Shown here: positions 14,489 to 16,468 of the stretch, one piece after another | Position numbering within the stretch: position 1 is the stretch's first letter | Layout of the letters: the number at the start of each line of letters is the position of its first letter | From: ATZT02 sp964639395 | GTDB lineage: Bacteria > Actinomycetota > Actinomycetes > S36-B12 > UBA5976 | NCBI GenBank assembly: GCA_964639395.1 | Contig: CAZXCT010000028.1 | Location: 1 to 16,468, forward strand | Direction of reading: 5' to 3' | DNA length: 16,468 bases | The notes under the pieces: model-generated | Seen by the model: the letters and a program-made list of their open reading frames with translations, nothing else | What the model was told of the DNA's origin: nothing | Database searches by the model: none | Translations under genes and position numbers: made by a program

Positions 14489-16105
14489 ATGCCAAAAATT
14501 CTTGATTTCAATCAAGAGGCTCGTCAAAAATTAGAGCGAGGTGTTGACGTCCTTGCTAATACTGTTCGCGTGACCTTAGGGCCAAGAGGCCGTAATGTTG
14601 TGTTGGACAAAAAATGGGGAGCCCCAACCATCACTAATGATGGTGTCACAATCGCAAAAGAAATCGAATTAGAAGATGCCTTTGAAAACCTCGGTGCGCA
14701 ACTTGTAAAAGAAGTTGCTACCAAAACTAACGACAGCGCAGGCGATGGCACCACTACCGCCACGGTGTTAGCACAATCAATGGTGCATGAAGGCCTTAAG
14801 TATTTAGCTGCCGGCGGAAACCCAATGGGGATCAAGCGTGGCATCGAAGCGGCAGTAACTGCAGTAACTGAAGAATTAAAAAAGCAAGCCAAGCCAGTAA
14901 GTGACAAGGCCGGGATTGCTCAGGTTGCCACCATCAGCGCACAGGACGAGAGCTTAGGTAATTTGCTCGCCGATGCTTTTGACAAAGTTGGACGCGACGG
15001 CGTAATCACAGTTGAAGAATCTTCCACCATGGAAGTTGAGCTGGAATACACCGAAGGTATGCAATTTGATAAGGGATTTATTTCGCCTTACTTCGTAACT
15101 GATACCGAAAGAATGGAAGCGGTCTTAGAAGATCCGCTAATTCTTTTAGTACAAAACAAAATAGCCGCTGTTTCTGACTTACTTCCGATAATGGAGAAGG
15201 TAGTTCAAGCCGGTAAGCCATTAGTTTTAATCGCAGAAGATGTTGAAGGCGAAGCCCTCAGCACGATGGTGGTTAACCGAATTCGCGGAACTTTCACTTC
15301 AGTTGCCATCAAGGCCCCGGCCTTTGGTGATCGTCGTAAAGCAATTTTGGATGACCTAGCAATTTTGACTGCGGCGCAGGTTGTTACCCCAGATATGGGT
15401 ATGAAACTTGACCAAGTTGGCATGGAAGTACTTGGCTCAGCACATCGCGTTGTTGTTACCAAAGACAACACCACCATTGTTGGCGGTAAAGGTGACAAAA
15501 AATTAGTTGAAGATCGTATTGCAACTTTACGTCGCGAAATTGAAGCCACTGACTCTTCATGGGACAAAGAGAAATTGCAAGAGCGGGTAGCAAAACTCTC
15601 TGGCGGTGTTGCCGTAATTAAGGTAGGCGCAGCGACAGAAGTTGAACTTAAAGAAAAGAAGTTCAGAGTTGAAGACGCAATTGCGGCAACTCGTGCTGCT
15701 ATTGAAGAAGGCATTGTTACTGGTGGCGGAACCGCATTAGTACAAGCCGCCAAGGTATTAGAAAAGCAATTGGGACTAGTTGGCGATGAGGCAAAGGGTG
15801 TTGACATTGTCTTCGCAGCCTGCCGCGAGCCACTACGTTGGATTGCGCAAAATGCCGGTGAAGAAGGTTATGTAGTTACCAGCAAAGTTGCCGATATGAA
15901 AGTTGGCGAAGGCTTTAACGCCGCAACCAGCGAATACGGCAATCTGCTTTCACAAGGCATCGTTGACCCGGTAAAGGTAACGCGTTTAGCACTACAAAAC
16001 GCTGCTTCAATTGCTGCAATGCTTTTGACTACCGATGTATTGATTGTAGAGAAAAAAGAAGATGCTCCAGAACCAGCTGGCGGCGGACACGGTCACAGTC
16101 ACTAA
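14489..16105 (+). CDS. groEL: Chaperonin GroEL with His-rich C-terminus (GroEL1-like)
   Basis: GroEL is the 60-kilodalton chaperonin that folds proteins with GroES and ATP. The 538-residue product has VTLGPRGRNVVLDKKWGAPTITNDGVTIAKEIELEDAF near the N-terminus, the ATP-binding GDGTTTAT (85-92, with Asp86), the apical domain with VLEDPLILLVQNKI and IKAPAFGDRRKAILDDLA, RVEDAIAATRAAIEEGIVTGGG, and a complete C-terminal equatorial domain. The last residues, GGGHGHSH, are His-rich instead of the common GGM repeats, a feature of the GroEL1 paralogue that follows groES in many Actinobacteria. A second groEL elsewhere in the genome is therefore plausible. The ATG has AGGTAGG about nine bases upstream. 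Confidence 0.97.
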   Translation: MPKILDFNQEARQKLERGVDVLANTVRVTLGPRGRNVVLDKKWGAPTITNDGVTIAKEIELEDAFENLGAQLVKEVATKTNDSAGDGTTTATVLAQSMVHEGLKYLAAGGNPMGIKRGIEAAVTAVTEELKKQAKPVSDKAGIAQVATISAQDESLGNLLADAFDKVGRDGVITVEESSTMEVELEYTEGMQFDKGFISPYFVTDTERMEAVLEDPLILLVQNKIAAVSDLLPIMEKVVQAGKPLVLIAEDVEGEALSTMVVNRIRGTFTSVAIKAPAFGDRRKAILDDLAILTAAQVVTPDMGMKLDQVGMEVLGSAHRVVVTKDNTTIVGGKGDKKLVEDRIATLRREIEATDSSWDKEKLQERVAKLSGGVAVIKVGAATEVELKEKKFRVEDAIAATRAAIEEGIVTGGGTALVQAAKVLEKQLGLVGDEAKGVDIVFAACREPLRWIAQNAGEEGYVVTSKVADMKVGEGFNAATSEYGNLLSQGIVDPVKVTRLALQNAASIAAMLLTTDVLIVEKKEDAPEPAGGGHGHSH

Positions 16106-16120
16106 ATAGTAATTAATTTT

Positions 16121-16154
16121 AAAGGCCCGCTAATTTAGCGGGCCTTTAATTTTT
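16121..16154 (+). terminator. Intrinsic terminator after groEL, possibly bidirectional
   Basis: A perfect 12-bp GC-rich stem (AAAGGCCCGCTA at 16121-16132 with its complement at 16136-16147) with a 3-base loop is followed by AATTTTT, a normal rho-independent terminator for groESL. It lies 16 bases after the groEL stop. The stem coincides with the last codons and stop of the leftward ROK-like gene, so it may also terminate that transcript, though the T tract on that side is weaker. Confidence 0.92.
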
Positions 16155-16468
16155 GCAGCCCCAATTAACGCGGCAGCATTTTTCTCGATTTTTATGTTTT
16201 CAGGTAATTTATTTTGAACTCGCTTGGCTAAACGCAAGGCATTACCGCCACCTAAATAAAGCCGATCCCACATAAATACTGGCGCCAACTTATTAATTAA
16301 GCGCCAAACTCGCCACGACCACCAATAATCACCTAGCCGCTTACGTTCTTTTTCGCCAATGTATTTGTCATAAATATTGTTAAAGCCAATGGGGCTACGG
16401 GAGAGTTCAAAGTGGGGGGTGAGATGTCCATCAACAAAAAGTGCGTAACCCAGGCCAGTGCCAAAGGT
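16130..16468 (-). CDS. ROK-family, polyphosphate-glucokinase-like protein, C-terminal part, cut by the window edge
   Basis: Reading the minus strand from 16468 gives 112 uninterrupted codons and a TAG at 16132-16130, with no start codon required because the gene runs out of the window. The sequence begins TFGTGLGYALFVDGHLTPHFEL, as in the C-terminal half of polyphosphate/ATP glucokinases and ROK kinases. WSWRVWRLINKLAPVFMWDRLYLGGGNALRL matches the W-x-x-x-V...L...P...GGG segment, and it ends in NAAALIGAAKI. ROK kinases phosphorylate sugars, and PpgK uses polyphosphate or ATP on glucose. The usual E-x-GH after the first motif reads ELSR, so the His usually present is absent. This suggests a divergent member with uncertain activity. 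The final codons lie in the terminator stem. Confidence 0.75.
   Translation of the reverse strand, partial: TFGTGLGYALFVDGHLTPHFELSRSPIGFNNIYDKYIGEKERKRLGDYWWSWRVWRLINKLAPVFMWDRLYLGGGNALRLAKRVQNKLPENIKIEKNAAALIGAAKIKGPLN

Noticed and set aside
14524..15807. Long reading frames on the minus strand of groEL
   Set aside because: They are Ser/Thr-rich antisense products of a highly conserved gene with no family resemblance.
1..16468. Mobile elements, CRISPR arrays, tRNA or rRNA genes
   Set aside because: No transposase, integrase, repeated spacer pattern, tRNA cloverleaf or rRNA sequence was recognised by reading both strands.

Overview
The window looks like a chromosomal segment of a low-GC actinobacterium, most plausibly a small-genome freshwater lineage of the acI / Nanopelagicales type. 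This is an inference. It rests on three things: the gene order rplM-rpsI-glmM-glmS-acpS-nnr-alr-tsaE-tsaB-rimI-tsaD-groES-groEL, which is characteristic of Actinobacteria; the AT-rich codon use with Lys and Ile/Leu-rich proteins; and several GTG and TTG starts. Almost all of the DNA is coding, and gaps are a few bases long or genes overlap.

Left part (1-3226). The 3' part of tatC (twin-arginine translocase channel) runs rightward and ends tail-to-tail on a leftward three-gene operon. That operon encodes, in transcription order, a TauE/SafE-type membrane exporter, a Gfo/Idh/MocA oxidoreductase and an FMN nitroreductase-family enzyme. Its substrate cannot be read from the sequence.

Central part (3350-13269). 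This is one nearly 10-kb rightward run of twelve genes. It encodes ribosomal proteins L13 and S9, the two amino-sugar enzymes GlmM and GlmS with a small TatB gene between them, the holo-ACP synthase AcpS, the NAD(P)HX repair enzyme Nnr, alanine racemase, and the t6A tRNA-modification genes tsaE, tsaB and tsaD with the N-acetyltransferase rimI. The last five genes (alr to tsaD) are joined by start/stop overlaps of 1 or 4 bp, suggesting translational coupling. The operon links translation, peptidoglycan precursor supply (UDP-GlcNAc, D-Ala) and tRNA maturation.

Right part (13266-16468). A leftward toxin-antitoxin pair (Phd/YefM-like antitoxin and PIN-domain VapC toxin) lies between tsaD and groESL. 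A perfect 14-bp inverted repeat directly upstream of the antitoxin is probably its operator. About 40 bp further is a near-perfect CIRCE element (HrcA operator). Its spacer contains the -35 box of a very good groES promoter (TTGACA, 17-bp spacer, TAAATT). groES and groEL follow, separated by a strong hairpin, and groEL ends in a His-rich tail. A bidirectional-looking terminator after groEL overlaps the 3' end of a leftward gene that is cut by the window edge. That gene encodes the C-terminal part of a ROK-family, polyphosphate-glucokinase-like protein, read by hand on the minus strand.

No tRNA or rRNA genes, CRISPR arrays, insertion sequences or prophage genes were seen. I found no clear new multi-gene system. 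The most unusual points are the toxin-antitoxin pair next to the heat-shock control region, the structured groES leader, the groES-groEL hairpin, the two tail-to-tail gene pairs sharing a TTAA stop palindrome, and the terminator built into the end of the ROK-like gene.
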